A DNA stretch of 64,000 nucleotides, from contig NZ_UIHB01000005.1 in NCBI RefSeq assembly GCF_900476395.1, positions 1 to 64,000 on the forward strand, written 5' to 3'. Numbering within the stretch: the stretch's first letter is position 1; every line of letters starts with the position of its first letter. The position numbers and the translations under genes were made by a program. The notes under the pieces are model-generated. The model was not told the DNA's origin. It made no database searches and worked only from the letters and a program-made list of their open reading frames with translations. The DNA comes from Xanthomonas euroxanthea (GTDB lineage: Bacteria; Pseudomonadota; Gammaproteobacteria; Xanthomonadales; Xanthomonadaceae). Below are positions 42,522 through 51,585 of the stretch, piece after piece.

Positions 42522-43720
42522 GCGCCCTGCCCGGGCAACTCGGCCAGCGCCTCGCGCAACACCTCACCCAGGACCTGGATGCCGGCATCGATCCTGTCGC
42601 CGGGCACGGTGACGAACGACAGCCGCAAGGTATTGACCTGCGGCAAGGTGGCGTAGAACGGCGCGCCCGGCACGAACGCGACATTGCGCGCGATCGCACG
42701 CGCCAGCAGCGCGGTGCCGTCCAGCCCGGGCGGCAGGCTCACCCACAGGAACATGCCGCCTTCGGGGCGATTCCATTGCACCTGGGGTGGGAAATGCCGA
42801 TCCAGGGCCTCCAGCATCAGGCTGCATTGGCGCGCATACAGCGCGCGGATCTGCGGGATATGCGTGTCCAGGAAGTCGTCCTGCAGCGTCTGGTGGACCA
42901 CGCGCTGGGTGAACGACGGCGTATGCAGATCGGCCGCCTGCTTGGCCTGGATCAGCTTGCCCAGCACCGCCTCGGGCGCAACCACATAGCCCAGCCGCAA
43001 GCCGGGCGCGAGCACCTTGGAGAACGAGCCCATATAGATCACGCCCTCCGGATTGAGCGACAACAGGCTCGGCAGCGGCCGGCCGCTGTAGTACAGCTCG
43101 CCATACGGATCGTCTTCGACGATCGGCACGCCCGCCTGCGCCGCGTGCGCCACCAGGGCCTGGCGCCGCGCCAGCGGCAACCGGCGGCCTGTGGGGTTCT
43201 GGAAATTCGGCAGGCAGTACAGAAAGCGCGCATCGGCCAGCAATGCAGGGTCCAGCGCCTCCACCACCACCCCGTCCTCGTCCGAGGGCATGCCGATGAA
43301 GCTCGGCTGGAACAGCGAAAACGCCTGCAACGCACCCAGGTAGCTTGGCGTTTCCACCAGCACCTTGCTGCCCTCATCGATGAAGACCTTGCCGAGCAGG
43401 TCCAGCCCCTGCTGCGAGCCGGTGGTGATCAACACCTGGCTGGGCCGGACGCTGGCGCCGTCGCGGCTCAGGCGTGCGGCCACCCAGTCGCGCAGCGGCG
43501 CATAGCCTTCGGTGGGGCCGTATTGCAGTGCGGCCTGCGGCGCATCGCGCAGCACCTGATCGCTGGCCGCGCGCATGCGCTCCACCGGAAAGGTGGCCGG
43601 CGACGGCAGCCCGCCGGCGAAGGAAATCACCTCCGGCCGCTCGGTCACCTTGAGGATTTCGCGAATCGCCGAACTGGTCAGCGCCTGCGCACGCCGGGAG
43701 ATCTGGAAGGAGGTCGTCAT
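42518..43720 (-). CDS. PLP-dependent aminotransferase, class I (2-aminoadipate/LysN-like)
   Basis: 400 residues, fold type I, without the N-terminal GntR domain of MocR regulators. Features are the N-terminal ISFAGGLPSPATFP, ITTGSQQGLDLLGK, YCLPNFQNPTGRRL, the acidic PLP ligand in VEDDPYGELYY and the Schiff-base Lys in YMGSFSKVLAPGLRLGY. The closest families act on 2-aminoadipate, aromatic or branched-chain amino acids; the substrate is uncertain. The ATG at 43720 follows aaggagg. It is translationally coupled to the MOSC gene. Confidence 0.88.
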   Translation of the reverse strand: MTTSFQISRRAQALTSSAIREILKVTERPEVISFAGGLPSPATFPVERMRAASDQVLRDAPQAALQYGPTEGYAPLRDWVAARLSRDGASVRPSQVLITTGSQQGLDLLGKVFIDEGSKVLVETPSYLGALQAFSLFQPSFIGMPSDEDGVVVEALDPALLADARFLYCLPNFQNPTGRRLPLARRQALVAHAAQAGVPIVEDDPYGELYYSGRPLPSLLSLNPEGVIYMGSFSKVLAPGLRLGYVVAPEAVLGKLIQAKQAADLHTPSFTQRVVHQTLQDDFLDTHIPQIRALYARQCSLMLEALDRHFPPQVQWNRPEGGMFLWVSLPPGLDGTALLARAIARNVAFVPGAPFYATLPQVNTLRLSFVTVPGDRIDAGIQVLGEVLREALAELPGQGA

Positions 43721-44089
43721 GGCCCAAGCATAGCGAAGGCGTATGGCCGGCCCGCTGTGCACTGCAGCGTCGGATGCGCACCTCGGCCAATGACGGGGGT
43801 GGTGCCGCACCGACCATCGCCACGCGTGGCGACCTGCTTTCCTGCGTTGCGCTGGCGCTACCGACATTGCCGTGCAGTGCGGTCGATGTCCTCGCGTTGG
43901 CGCCTGCCAGCAAGGCGATCGCCACACGTGCATGGCCTTGCACGGAATGTCACCTGTTTCCGCCGACGCAGGCTGCGTGCGCAGGTCGGCTGGGCAGCGA
44001 GCCAGATCGGCGCGTGTCGATGACCGGCATCGCGTCGGCGCATCGATGACACCGCCTTGGCAATGCGGCAGCGACAGTGCCGGCGGCGC

Positions 44090-44266
44090 CTACTCGTACG
44101 CCGGGCCGACCCAGGCCGTGCCTTCGCTGCGTTCGATCAAGGTCTTCCAGCGCTTGCGGATCAGCTTGTCGCGCGAGCGGAAGGTCATGCGCACCCCCGG
44201 CAAGCCGAGCGTGGCACGTGTCTCGACCATGGCCGAGGCTTCATCGGCGGCGATCTCGATCCTGGT
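44090..44266 (-). pseudogene. Probable 3' remnant of an unidentified gene
   Basis: A 58-codon minus-strand frame ending in TAG at 44090. It includes EIAADEASAMVETRATLGL and MTFRSRDKLIRKRWKTLIERSEG, ending TAWVGPAYE. It has normal coding-like composition but no credible start or family, and the frame decays upstream. I cannot name the parent gene. The rest of the 753-bp gap 43721-44473 contains no other feature I can support. Confidence 0.4.
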
Positions 44267-44473
44267 GGCGGGACGTGACCGTGGATGCCTTGCTCGGCAC
44301 GGTTCGGTGCAACGCCGGACGAGCAGGGAGACCTCCAGACTCCAGTAATCCGCAGCGCTTAGTCATCGCGTAGCCCTTTGCGCCTGTCCGCCTGCAGCGG
44401 TGCTGAGCCAGCTGCACCAGCCCAGTGCGCAACGGCGATACACTTGCGGCATCGTTCCGCACAGGAGGTGCTC

Positions 44474-45346
44474 ATGGTCGGTTGTCGCGCGTTGTTGCTC
44501 GTCTGCATGCTGGGTGTTGCCCCAGGTGCGTTATCGGCCGCTCCGGATGAGGCCCCGGCATCCTCGCGCGCTTACATCGAGACCAGTTACCTGGCCGCAC
44601 CGAGGAGCGTTGGTCCATTTACGCTCGCCCGCAGCTCGTACAACCCCGCAGCCAAGGTGTCGGGGGCCGCATTTCATTACACGATGGCTGAGCATCCGGA
44701 ATTGAATATCGATGTCTTCGTTTATCCGGCCGGGCAGCGCGATCAAGCCGAGGCCATCGAGTACGGCATGGTCGCCTTTCGCAAAGACCTCGCCGCGGCG
44801 CGCGCACAAGGCAGCTATTCGCGGCTGGACGAGCTGGACCAAAGCAGGTTCGTATTGACCAGCGATGATGCCCCGAAAAACATCCCGGCCAACGCAGTGG
44901 ATGCCAAGGTGATCGCAGCCATCGCGGATGCCGAACGCATCGTTGGGGAAAAGTTGCGGCTCAGCGTGGACCTGGCGTCGTCCGGCATGCCGCTGCTGTC
45001 CAACGGCTATCTGTTCTACAAGCAGCTTTACTACATCAAGCTGCGGGTATCGGCAGCGCAGCAAGCAACCGCGCAGACCACTTTCGACGCACTCGCCGAC
45101 CAGGCTGCGCGCGCGCTCGTGCCGGCCATCCAGGTCAGCAATATTGGCGGGTGCGCGGACCAGACCATCTACCTCGACGCCAAGGCCGCGCCAGAGCAGG
45201 GCGCCGTTGAGATGGCACGCCAGCTCAAGACCCATATGGACTTCAATTGCCACAGTTCGACCAAGCAGGCAGGCATCGAAGAGCTAGTCGAAACAGTCGA
45301 GGTGATCAAGATCACCTACAACGCCGGCGAGTGGAAGTCGCAGTGA
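44474..45346 (+). CDS. Secreted protein of unknown function
   Basis: 290 residues. The ATG at 44474 follows a strong aggaggtg. A signal peptide (about 1-22, cleavage near LSA-APD) predicts a periplasmic location. The mature protein has YLAAPRSVGPFTLARSSYNPAA, FHYTMAEHPELNIDVFVYPAGQ, a central helix and two late cysteines (GGCADQT and DFNCHSS) that may form a disulfide. No family is recognised. It stands alone, 54 bp ahead of ybeY on the same strand. Confidence 0.8.
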   Translation: MVGCRALLLVCMLGVAPGALSAAPDEAPASSRAYIETSYLAAPRSVGPFTLARSSYNPAAKVSGAAFHYTMAEHPELNIDVFVYPAGQRDQAEAIEYGMVAFRKDLAAARAQGSYSRLDELDQSRFVLTSDDAPKNIPANAVDAKVIAAIADAERIVGEKLRLSVDLASSGMPLLSNGYLFYKQLYYIKLRVSAAQQATAQTTFDALADQAARALVPAIQVSNIGGCADQTIYLDAKAAPEQGAVEMARQLKTHMDFNCHSSTKQAGIEELVETVEVIKITYNAGEWKSQ

Positions 45347-45400
45347 GGCAACACACGCGCGATACTGTGGCCCCTGTCTGAGCTCAATGCTGGTATCGCC

Positions 45401-45886
45401 ATGACCCGTGGACCTGTCCGCCTCGACGTCGCTGTCAGTTACGCGCTGCCGCGCGCCGGCCTGCCGTCGGCGGTGAGTTTTCGCAAGTGGGTGGCGGCCG
45501 CGCTGAAGGGGCGCATCCGCGAGGCCGATCTGGCGGTGCGCATTGTCGATGAGAAGGAAGGCTGCTCGCTCAACCACCATTACCGTGGCAAGGATTACGC
45601 CACCAATGTGCTGAGTTTTCCGGCCGAGTTGCCCGAGGGCCTGCCCAAGGGCATCAAGATGCCGCTGCTCGGCGATCTGGTGATCTGTGCGCCGGTGGTG
45701 GCGCGCGAGGCCGCCGAACAAGGCAAGTCGCTGGCCGCCCATTACGCCCATCTGACCGTGCACGGCACCTTGCACCTGCTGGGCTGGGATCACGAGGACG
45801 ACAAGGAGGCCGACGCGATGGAGCAACTCGAACGCGAGATCCTGGCCGATCTCGGCATCGACGACCCCTATGCGGGAGAGCACTGA
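45401..45886 (+). CDS. ybeY: Endoribonuclease YbeY (rRNA maturation factor)
   Basis: 161 residues, standard length. The zinc-binding signature [14 protein letters not shown] (HxxxHxxxxxH) is intact, preceded by [20 protein letters not shown] and [14 protein letters not shown]. YbeY takes part in 16S rRNA 3'-end maturation and ribosome quality control. It usually sits between phoH (ybeZ) and corC (ybeX); here a 172-residue secreted protein gene starts inside its stop codon (TGATG). Confidence 0.96.
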   Translation: MTRGPVRLDVAVSYALPRAGLPSAVSFRKWVAAALKGRIREADLAVRIVDEKEGCSLNHHYRGKDYATNVLSFPAELPEGLPKGIKMPLLGDLVICAPVVAREAAEQGKSLAAHYAHLTVHGTLHLLGWDHEDDKEADAMEQLEREILADLGIDDPYAGEH

Positions 45887-46404
45887 TGCGGGCCTGTGTC
45901 GCCACCGCGGTGCTGTTGCTGGCCTGCTCCGGCGCCTGGGCCCAGACCGCGCCGGTGCGTCCGGACCTGCCGGCCCTGATCGAATGCCGCCAGCGCATCG
46001 GCGACTTCAACGCGCTGGCGCCGGTGCTGGCCGACCCGCTCAAGGCGGTTGCGCTGGGCTGGACGCCGCTGGAACAGGCCAACCTGTTCATGACCGAGTA
46101 CACGCTCAACACGCCGATCACCGTGTTCGGCCACCGCACCACCCATATCGCGTTCTCCGGCGCCAGCGTCATGGCGCTGCTGGACCTGCCCGACCCGCGC
46201 CCGCTGGCCAAGCAGCTGAACCTGGAACTGGGCGTGGATAACGCCGACAAGGTCATGTACGGCCGTGAGCTGGTCAGCGAAGACACCACCAACCCCAAGA
46301 CCGGCGAGGCGATGATCGAATCGATCGTGCTCAGCGTCTCCAACGTGAAGTCGCATCCGGGCAAGACCGTGGTCGGCTGCGGCTACAGCCTGGACCTGCC
46401 CTGA
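45886..46404 (+). CDS. Secreted protein of unknown function between ybeY and corC
   Basis: 172 residues. Signal peptide (about 1-19, cleavage AWA-QTA). Two cysteines (LIECRQRIGDF and VVGCGYSLDLP) stand near the two ends of the mature chain and could be joined. It contains a helical DFNALAPVLADPLKAVALGW segment. No family is recognised. It starts within the ybeY stop codon, so it is translationally coupled, and precedes corC by 95 bp. Confidence 0.8.
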   Translation: MRACVATAVLLLACSGAWAQTAPVRPDLPALIECRQRIGDFNALAPVLADPLKAVALGWTPLEQANLFMTEYTLNTPITVFGHRTTHIAFSGASVMALLDLPDPRPLAKQLNLELGVDNADKVMYGRELVSEDTTNPKTGEAMIESIVLSVSNVKSHPGKTVVGCGYSLDLP

Positions 46405-46499
46405 CGCGGTGCCCGCCCCGCCCCGTCTACAGCGCCTTAGCGGCTTCCTGTTAGACTGCCTGCTATCGCCTGGTTTGCCGGGTGCCGCCCCCCGTCACG

Positions 46500-47378
46500 A
46501 TGTCCGAAGACGACAGTAGCCAATCCCAAGAAACACCCGAAAAACGCCGTAGCTGGCTCGAGCGCCTGAGCGCTGCCTTCTCTGGCGAGCCCCATACCCG
46601 CGACGAACTGGTCGCGTTGCTGCGGACCGCCGAGCAGGACGGCCTGATCGCCGCAGACACCTTGCGCATGATGGAAGGCGCGATCTCCGTGTCCGAGCTC
46701 ACCGTGGGCGATGTGATGATCTCGCGCTCGCAGATGGTCTCGCTGCCGGTGGAGGCGCGTTTCATCGACCTGATGAAGCAGGTGGTGGAATCGGGCCATT
46801 CGCGCTTCCCGGTGCACGGCGAGAACAAGGACGAAGTGCTCGGCATCCTGCTGGCCAAGGACCTGTTGCGCGGCGTGGTTGCCGACAACGGCCCCGGCAA
46901 TGTGCGCGAACTGCTGCGCCCGGCGGTGCTGATCCCCGAATCGAAGAAGCTCAACGTCCTGCTCAAGGAATTCCGCCTGTCGCGCAACCACATGGCCATC
47001 GTGGTGGACGAGTACGGCGGTGTCGCCGGGCTGGTCACCATCGAGGACGTGCTGGAGCAGATCGTCGGCCAGATCGACGACGAGCACGACGATGCCGAGG
47101 AAGAGAATTCGCTGATCGCCATCCAGGCCGACGGCCGCTATGTGGTCGATGCGCTGACGCCGATCGAGGACTTCAACGAGCGCTTTGGCGCCGACTTCCC
47201 CGATGACGAGTACGACACCGTCGGCGGCCTGGTCACCGATGCGATCGGGCATCTGCCGGAAACCGGCGAGGAGCTGACGCTGGGGCGCTTTGCGTTCCGC
47301 GTGGCCAAGGCCGATGCGCGGCGCGTGCACGCCTTCCACGTGACCATCCTGCCGCCAGACCCGCAGGACGACGCTTGA
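46500..47378 (+). CDS. corC: CorC/YbeX-type CBS-domain protein
   Basis: 292 residues, the E. coli CorC/YbeX length. A hydrophilic N-terminus is followed by a CBS pair (about 65-185; MISRSQMVSLPVEARFIDLM, SRFPVHGENKDEVLGILLAKDLL, NHMAIVVDEYGGVAGLVTIEDVLEQIVG) and the C-terminal CorC/HlyC transporter-associated domain (about 205-285). It has no membrane helix. Originally linked to magnesium and cobalt efflux with CorA; YbeX is also tied to ribosome metabolism. A GTG at 46482 is a possible longer start. Confidence 0.94.
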   Translation: MSEDDSSQSQETPEKRRSWLERLSAAFSGEPHTRDELVALLRTAEQDGLIAADTLRMMEGAISVSELTVGDVMISRSQMVSLPVEARFIDLMKQVVESGHSRFPVHGENKDEVLGILLAKDLLRGVVADNGPGNVRELLRPAVLIPESKKLNVLLKEFRLSRNHMAIVVDEYGGVAGLVTIEDVLEQIVGQIDDEHDDAEEENSLIAIQADGRYVVDALTPIEDFNERFGADFPDDEYDTVGGLVTDAIGHLPETGEELTLGRFAFRVAKADARRVHAFHVTILPPDPQDDA

Positions 47379-48646
47379 ACCTTTCGCACCGCATGACTGC
47401 TGCAGCAACAGGCCGCGGCAGGGTTCGGCGATGGGCGGCGTCCTGCCTGCTGCTGTTGCTTGCACTGCTGGTGGCGCCTGCCGCCGTTGCCCAGGTCGCC
47501 GATCAGGCCCCTGCCCAACCGGCTGCGTCGGCACCGCGTGTCGGCGTGGTCACCATGCAGCCGGGCGAGGTGTTCTTCGAGCGCTTCGGTCACGATGCCA
47601 TCGTGGTGGTCGATCCGGTCACCGGGCAGGCCACCTCCTACAACTTCGGCTTCTTCGATCCCAGCGAGCCGGATTTCGTTCCGCGTTTTGCGCGCGGCGA
47701 GATGATGTACTACCTGGTCGCGTTGCCGCTGGACGAAGACCTGCAGCAATATCGCGCGGTCGGCCGCGGCGTCAGCATCCAGTGGCTGGATCTGCCACCG
47801 GACCAGGCGCGCGCGCTGGCCGACGGGCTGGCCGTTCGCAGCCGGCCCGAGAACGCGCGCTATCACTACGATTATTTCGTGGCCAACTGCGCCACGATGG
47901 TCCGCGACACGCTGGACCGGGCGATGGGCGGCGCATTGAAATCGCAACTGGCCGGGCGCTCGCGTGGCAATACCTACCGCAGCGAGGCAGTACGCCTGGC
48001 CTCTCCCGCCCCGTGGATGTGGCTGGGCTTCGACCTGGGCCTGGGGCCGTACGCCGACCGCCCGTTGTCGCGCTGGGAAGAAGCCTTCGTACCGATGCGG
48101 CTGGCCGACAGCCTGACCCAGGTGCACAACAGCGCCGGCCGCCCTTTGGTGCAGTCCACGCAGGTGCTGTTGCCGCATCGCATCGCACCGGAGCCGGCCG
48201 AACAGCAACGGCACTGGTGGCCATGGTTGCTGACCGGGTTGATCGTCGCCGCCGGCGTGCTGGCGCTCGGTCGCCGGCCGCGCGTGCTCGCCGCTCTCGC
48301 CCTGCCGTACTGGCTGCTGTGCGCGATCGGCGGCGGCCTGCTGGTGTATCTGTGGGGCTTCACCGTGCATCAATCGGCCTGGGCCAATCGCAACCTGCTG
48401 CTGGTCAACCCGCTGTGCGTGCTGCTGTTGGTCGGCGGCATCGCCCTGCTGCGCGGGCGCCGGCCCGGACGCTGGTTCGACGTGCTGCGCTGGTTGGTCG
48501 CCGGCTCGGCCCTGCTGGCCTTGCTGATCCACTGGCTGTCGTTCCAGGCGCAGGACAACCTGCAATGGGTGCTGCTGCTGTTGCCCATCCACACCGCGCT
48601 CGCCATCGCCTTGCGGCGGCGTGACTTGTCCGTGCGCACGCGCTGA
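47375..48646 (+). CDS. DUF4105/Lnb-like membrane protein, at the usual position of lnt
   Basis: 423 residues. Membrane helix or signal at about 17-40, then a periplasmic DUF4105 domain (about 50-290) with its two hallmark motifs, FERFGHDAIVVVDP (His) and YFVANCATMVRDTLDRA (Cys). Four to five C-terminal membrane helices follow (about 285-415). DUF4105 proteins include the Bacteroides lipoprotein N-acyltransferase Lnb, in which a Cys/His pair is catalytic. The TTG start overlaps the corC stop and has agga at good spacing; ATG 47393 is the alternative. Activity is inferred only. Confidence 0.85.
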   Translation: MNLSHRMTAAATGRGRVRRWAASCLLLLLALLVAPAAVAQVADQAPAQPAASAPRVGVVTMQPGEVFFERFGHDAIVVVDPVTGQATSYNFGFFDPSEPDFVPRFARGEMMYYLVALPLDEDLQQYRAVGRGVSIQWLDLPPDQARALADGLAVRSRPENARYHYDYFVANCATMVRDTLDRAMGGALKSQLAGRSRGNTYRSEAVRLASPAPWMWLGFDLGLGPYADRPLSRWEEAFVPMRLADSLTQVHNSAGRPLVQSTQVLLPHRIAPEPAEQQRHWWPWLLTGLIVAAGVLALGRRPRVLAALALPYWLLCAIGGGLLVYLWGFTVHQSAWANRNLLLVNPLCVLLLVGGIALLRGRRPGRWFDVLRWLVAGSALLALLIHWLSFQAQDNLQWVLLLLPIHTALAIALRRRDLSVRTR

Positions 48647-48660
48647 TCCAGGATGCGTCC

Positions 48661-49662
48661 ATGAACCACCACGGCCGCCATCCGGACAACCCCTCCTGCG
48701 TCATCACCTGTGCCTATTACGACGGCGAGGGCGAACGCCACGACATCAGCCTGGAGCAGATCAGCGACGTGCTGCAGCGCCCGGATGGGTTCGTCTGGGT
48801 GGGGCTGTACGAGCCGCAGGAATCGGTACTGCACAAACTGCAGGACGAGTTCGGCCTGCACGATCTGGCCATCGAGGATGCGCTCAAGGCGCACCAGCGC
48901 CCCAAGGCCGAGAGCTACGGCAACTCCCTGTTCGTGGTGGTCAACACCGCGCAGCTGGTCAACGAGCGCATCCGCTACGGCGAGACGCACGCGTTCCTGG
49001 GCGCGCGCTTTCTGTTGACGGTGCGCCATGGCGCATCGCTGTCGTATACGCCGGTGCGGCACCGGGTCGAACGCGAACCGGCCATGCTGCGCATGGGCGC
49101 CTCGTTTTGCCTGTACGGCGTGCTCGATTTCGTGGTCGACAACTATCTGCCGATCATGGACGAGTTCCGCGACACGCTGGAAGGCCTGGAAAAGGACATC
49201 TTTGCCGACAACTACAAGCGCGAAACCGTGGTGCGCCTGTACGAGCTCAAGCGCGAACTCAACAAGATGCGGCTGGTGGTGGCGCCGCTGCAGGACGTGC
49301 TCTCGCACCTCAAGCGCAACCCGGGCTCGCTGATCCACGACGAAGTCGGCATCTATCTGCGCGACGTGCTCGATCACGCGGTGCGCATCAATGACGCCAT
49401 CGACACCTTGCGCGAGATGCTGGGCACCGCGCTGAGCGTCAACCTGTCGATGGTGACCCTGGCCCAGGGCGAAACCGTCAAGCGCCTGGGCGCCTGGGCC
49501 GCGCTGCTGGCCGCCCCCACCCTGATCACCAGCTGGTATGGCATGAACTTCACCCACATGCCCGAATTGGACAAGCGCTACGCCTACCCGCTGCTGGTCG
49601 CCGGCGTGGTCGCCTCATGCCTGGTGCTGTATCGCCTGTTCAAGCGTGCGCGGTGGCTTTGA
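48661..49662 (+). CDS. corA: Magnesium/cobalt transporter CorA
   Basis: 333 residues. A large N-terminal cytoplasmic alpha/beta domain and a long stalk helix lead to two C-terminal membrane helices (about 272-292 and 305-325). Between them is the selectivity motif YGMNF with TSW before it and MPELD in the periplasmic loop. It forms a pentameric Mg2+ channel. It is next to corC and the DUF4105 gene, codirectional, 14 bp after the latter. Confidence 0.95.
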   Translation: MNHHGRHPDNPSCVITCAYYDGEGERHDISLEQISDVLQRPDGFVWVGLYEPQESVLHKLQDEFGLHDLAIEDALKAHQRPKAESYGNSLFVVVNTAQLVNERIRYGETHAFLGARFLLTVRHGASLSYTPVRHRVEREPAMLRMGASFCLYGVLDFVVDNYLPIMDEFRDTLEGLEKDIFADNYKRETVVRLYELKRELNKMRLVVAPLQDVLSHLKRNPGSLIHDEVGIYLRDVLDHAVRINDAIDTLREMLGTALSVNLSMVTLAQGETVKRLGAWAALLAAPTLITSWYGMNFTHMPELDKRYAYPLLVAGVVASCLVLYRLFKRARWL

Positions 49663-49679
49663 GGGCCGCGTTGCGGCCT

Positions 49680-49722
49680 GGGAATCGGGAATCGGGATTC
49701 GGGATTCGGGATTCGGGAATGG
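49680..49722 (+). repeat. Heptad repeat array GGGAATC/GGGATTC
   Basis: Six consecutive units (two gggaatc, three gggattc, one gggaatg) just after corA. Same family as at 41383, with complementary units at 49918-49945. The 288-bp corA-aldehyde dehydrogenase gap holds only these arrays and a hairpin repeat. Confidence 0.85.
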
Positions 49723-49859
49723 GTAGAGCAGGTTTTTCTGACTGCTGAGTGTTGGCTTGGCACAGAGCTGCTGGAGGTTCCCGCACTGCACGTACTGCAA
49801 GGCGCGCTGACTCTGTACTGGCTGGTTAGAAGGCGTCGGCATCATCGTGGGCTGCCCGT

Positions 49860-49902
49860 ACCCTCATCCGCCCTTCGGGCACCTTCTCCCGAGGGGAGAA
49901 GG
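49860..49902. repeat. REP-like hairpin repeat, copy 1
   Basis: ccctcatccgcccttcgggc is followed by ccttctccc-ga-ggggagaagg, giving two adjacent hairpins. A near-identical sequence occurs at 62593-62637, also intergenic. Confidence 0.8.
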
Positions 49903-49917
49903 AAGGCCTGCTTTTAC

Positions 49918-49945
49918 GAATCCCAAATCCCGAATCACCAATCCC
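49918..49945 (-). repeat. Heptad repeat array, inverted arm
   Basis: gaatcccaaatcccgaatcaccaatccc, the complement of the heptads at 49680, ending 5 bases before the aldehyde dehydrogenase stop. It forms the second arm of an inverted pair. Confidence 0.75.
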
Positions 49946-49950
49946 GGCCA

Positions 49951-51315
49951 TCAAGCCACATAGATGGTCTTGATGTTCATGAACTCGTGGATGCCGTGCT
50001 CGGCCAGCTCGCGGCCGAATCCCGAGCGCTTGATGCCGCCGAACGGCAGGCGTACGTCGCTCTTGACCACCGAATTGACGAACGCCGCGCCGCACTGCAA
50101 TTGCTGCGCCACGCGCTCGCCGCGCTTGGCATCGGAAGTCCACACACTGCCTCCCAGGCCGAAGCTAGTGTCGTTGGCCACGCGTACCGCCTCCGCCTCA
50201 TCGCGCACGCGAATCACCGAGGCCACCGGACCGAAGAATTCTTCCTCGTAGGCCGGCATGCCCGGGGCGACATGATCGAGAATGGTGGCCGGATAGCCGG
50301 CATGCGAACCAGGCACCGGTTCGCCGCCCAGCAGCACCTTGGCGCCTTTTCCCACGCTGGCTTGTACCTGCTTGTGCAACTCGTCGCGCAGATCCGCGCG
50401 GGCCATGGGCGCCAGTGTGGTGGCCTCCTGCTGCGGGTCGCCGAGCACGCGCTTGGCGGCGGCGGCCACGAAGCGTTCGATGAAGCGATCGGCGATGGCG
50501 TCCACCACGATGAAGCGCTTGGCGGCGATGCAGGTCTGCCCGCTGTTGTCGAAACGCGACTGCACGGCTGAAGCGACGGTGTGCTCCAGGTCGGCGTCTT
50601 CCAGCACCACGAACGCGTCGCTGCCGCCCAGTTCCATCACGCACTTCTTCAACTGATCGCCCGCATTTGCAGCAAGCGACCGCCCGGCGCGCTCGCTGCC
50701 GGTCAGCGTCACCGCGGCAATGCGATCGTCACGCAGCACAGCTGCGGCCTGATCGTTGTCGATATGCAGCACGTCGAACACGCCGGGCGGAATACCGGCG
50801 GCATCGAGCACCTGCTTCATCGCATCGGCGCAACGCGGCACATTGCTGGCGTGCTTGAGCAGCGCGACATTGCCGGCCATCAGCCCCGGGGCGAGGAAAC
50901 GAAACGCCTGCCACAGCGGGAAATTCCACGGCATCACCGCAAACACGCAACCCAGCGGCTCGTAGCGCACATAGCTGGACTGCGCCTCGGTCGGGATGTC
51001 GCGCGGTGCCAGATATTCGGCCGCATGCTCGGCGTAATAGGCGCAGGCCTGTGCGCACTTGTCGACCTCGGCCAGCGCCTCGTGTCGCAGCTTGCCCATC
51101 TCGGCGGTCATGATGCGCTGCAACTCGTCGCGCCGCCGGGTCAGCTCTTCGCCCACGCGCCGCAACAGCGCGCCGCGCTCTGACAACGGCAGCGCCGCCC
51201 ACTGCGGGAATGCCTTGGCGGAAGCAGCCAGGCGCGCTTCGATGCCGGCAGCGTCGAGGGTGTGCTGGGTGTGCTCGACCTGGCCATTGGCCGGGTTGAC
51301 GGTGTCGTAGGACAT
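49951..51315 (-). CDS. NAD(P)+-dependent succinate-semialdehyde dehydrogenase family protein
   Basis: 454 residues, aldehyde dehydrogenase superfamily, of the short GabD1-like type. Catalytic Cys is in NSGQTCIAAKR, the general-base Glu in CVMELGGSDAF, cofactor binding in TLTGSERAGRS and the N-terminal oxyanion Asn in MPWNFPLWQ. It oxidises succinic semialdehyde (or a similar aldehyde) to succinate. It is the expected last step of putrescine/GABA breakdown, matching the polyamine genes that follow to the right. The substrate is inferred from context. Confidence 0.9.
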   Translation of the reverse strand: MSYDTVNPANGQVEHTQHTLDAAGIEARLAASAKAFPQWAALPLSERGALLRRVGEELTRRRDELQRIMTAEMGKLRHEALAEVDKCAQACAYYAEHAAEYLAPRDIPTEAQSSYVRYEPLGCVFAVMPWNFPLWQAFRFLAPGLMAGNVALLKHASNVPRCADAMKQVLDAAGIPPGVFDVLHIDNDQAAAVLRDDRIAAVTLTGSERAGRSLAANAGDQLKKCVMELGGSDAFVVLEDADLEHTVASAVQSRFDNSGQTCIAAKRFIVVDAIADRFIERFVAAAAKRVLGDPQQEATTLAPMARADLRDELHKQVQASVGKGAKVLLGGEPVPGSHAGYPATILDHVAPGMPAYEEEFFGPVASVIRVRDEAEAVRVANDTSFGLGGSVWTSDAKRGERVAQQLQCGAAFVNSVVKSDVRLPFGGIKRSGFGRELAEHGIHEFMNIKTIYVA

Positions 51316-51585
51316 GACGGTCTCCTGTTACAGGCCCGCCATGCTAGTCGCCGGCAAGTTGCAGCCGCGTCACAACCGCAGCAAATCGCTGCAACGCTGT
51401 GTTTACCCACGCCGCGACGCAATGCCGCACCTCCATCGCACCGCTCGCGGATCACTGGCAACCGGAGCAACGCTTCCAGCCACGCTAACGAAAGCGGCCC
51501 TGCCCTGTCCCGACCGTCCCACCGCACAAAAATGCTCTAGCATTCGGCACTTGGCAGCTTCATCCATTCACGGAAGACCACCACG

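Noticed and set aside
43774..44348. Plus-strand frames in the gap after the aminotransferase
   Set aside because: No ribosome site, irregular composition and no recognisable motif; one overlaps the minus-strand relic.
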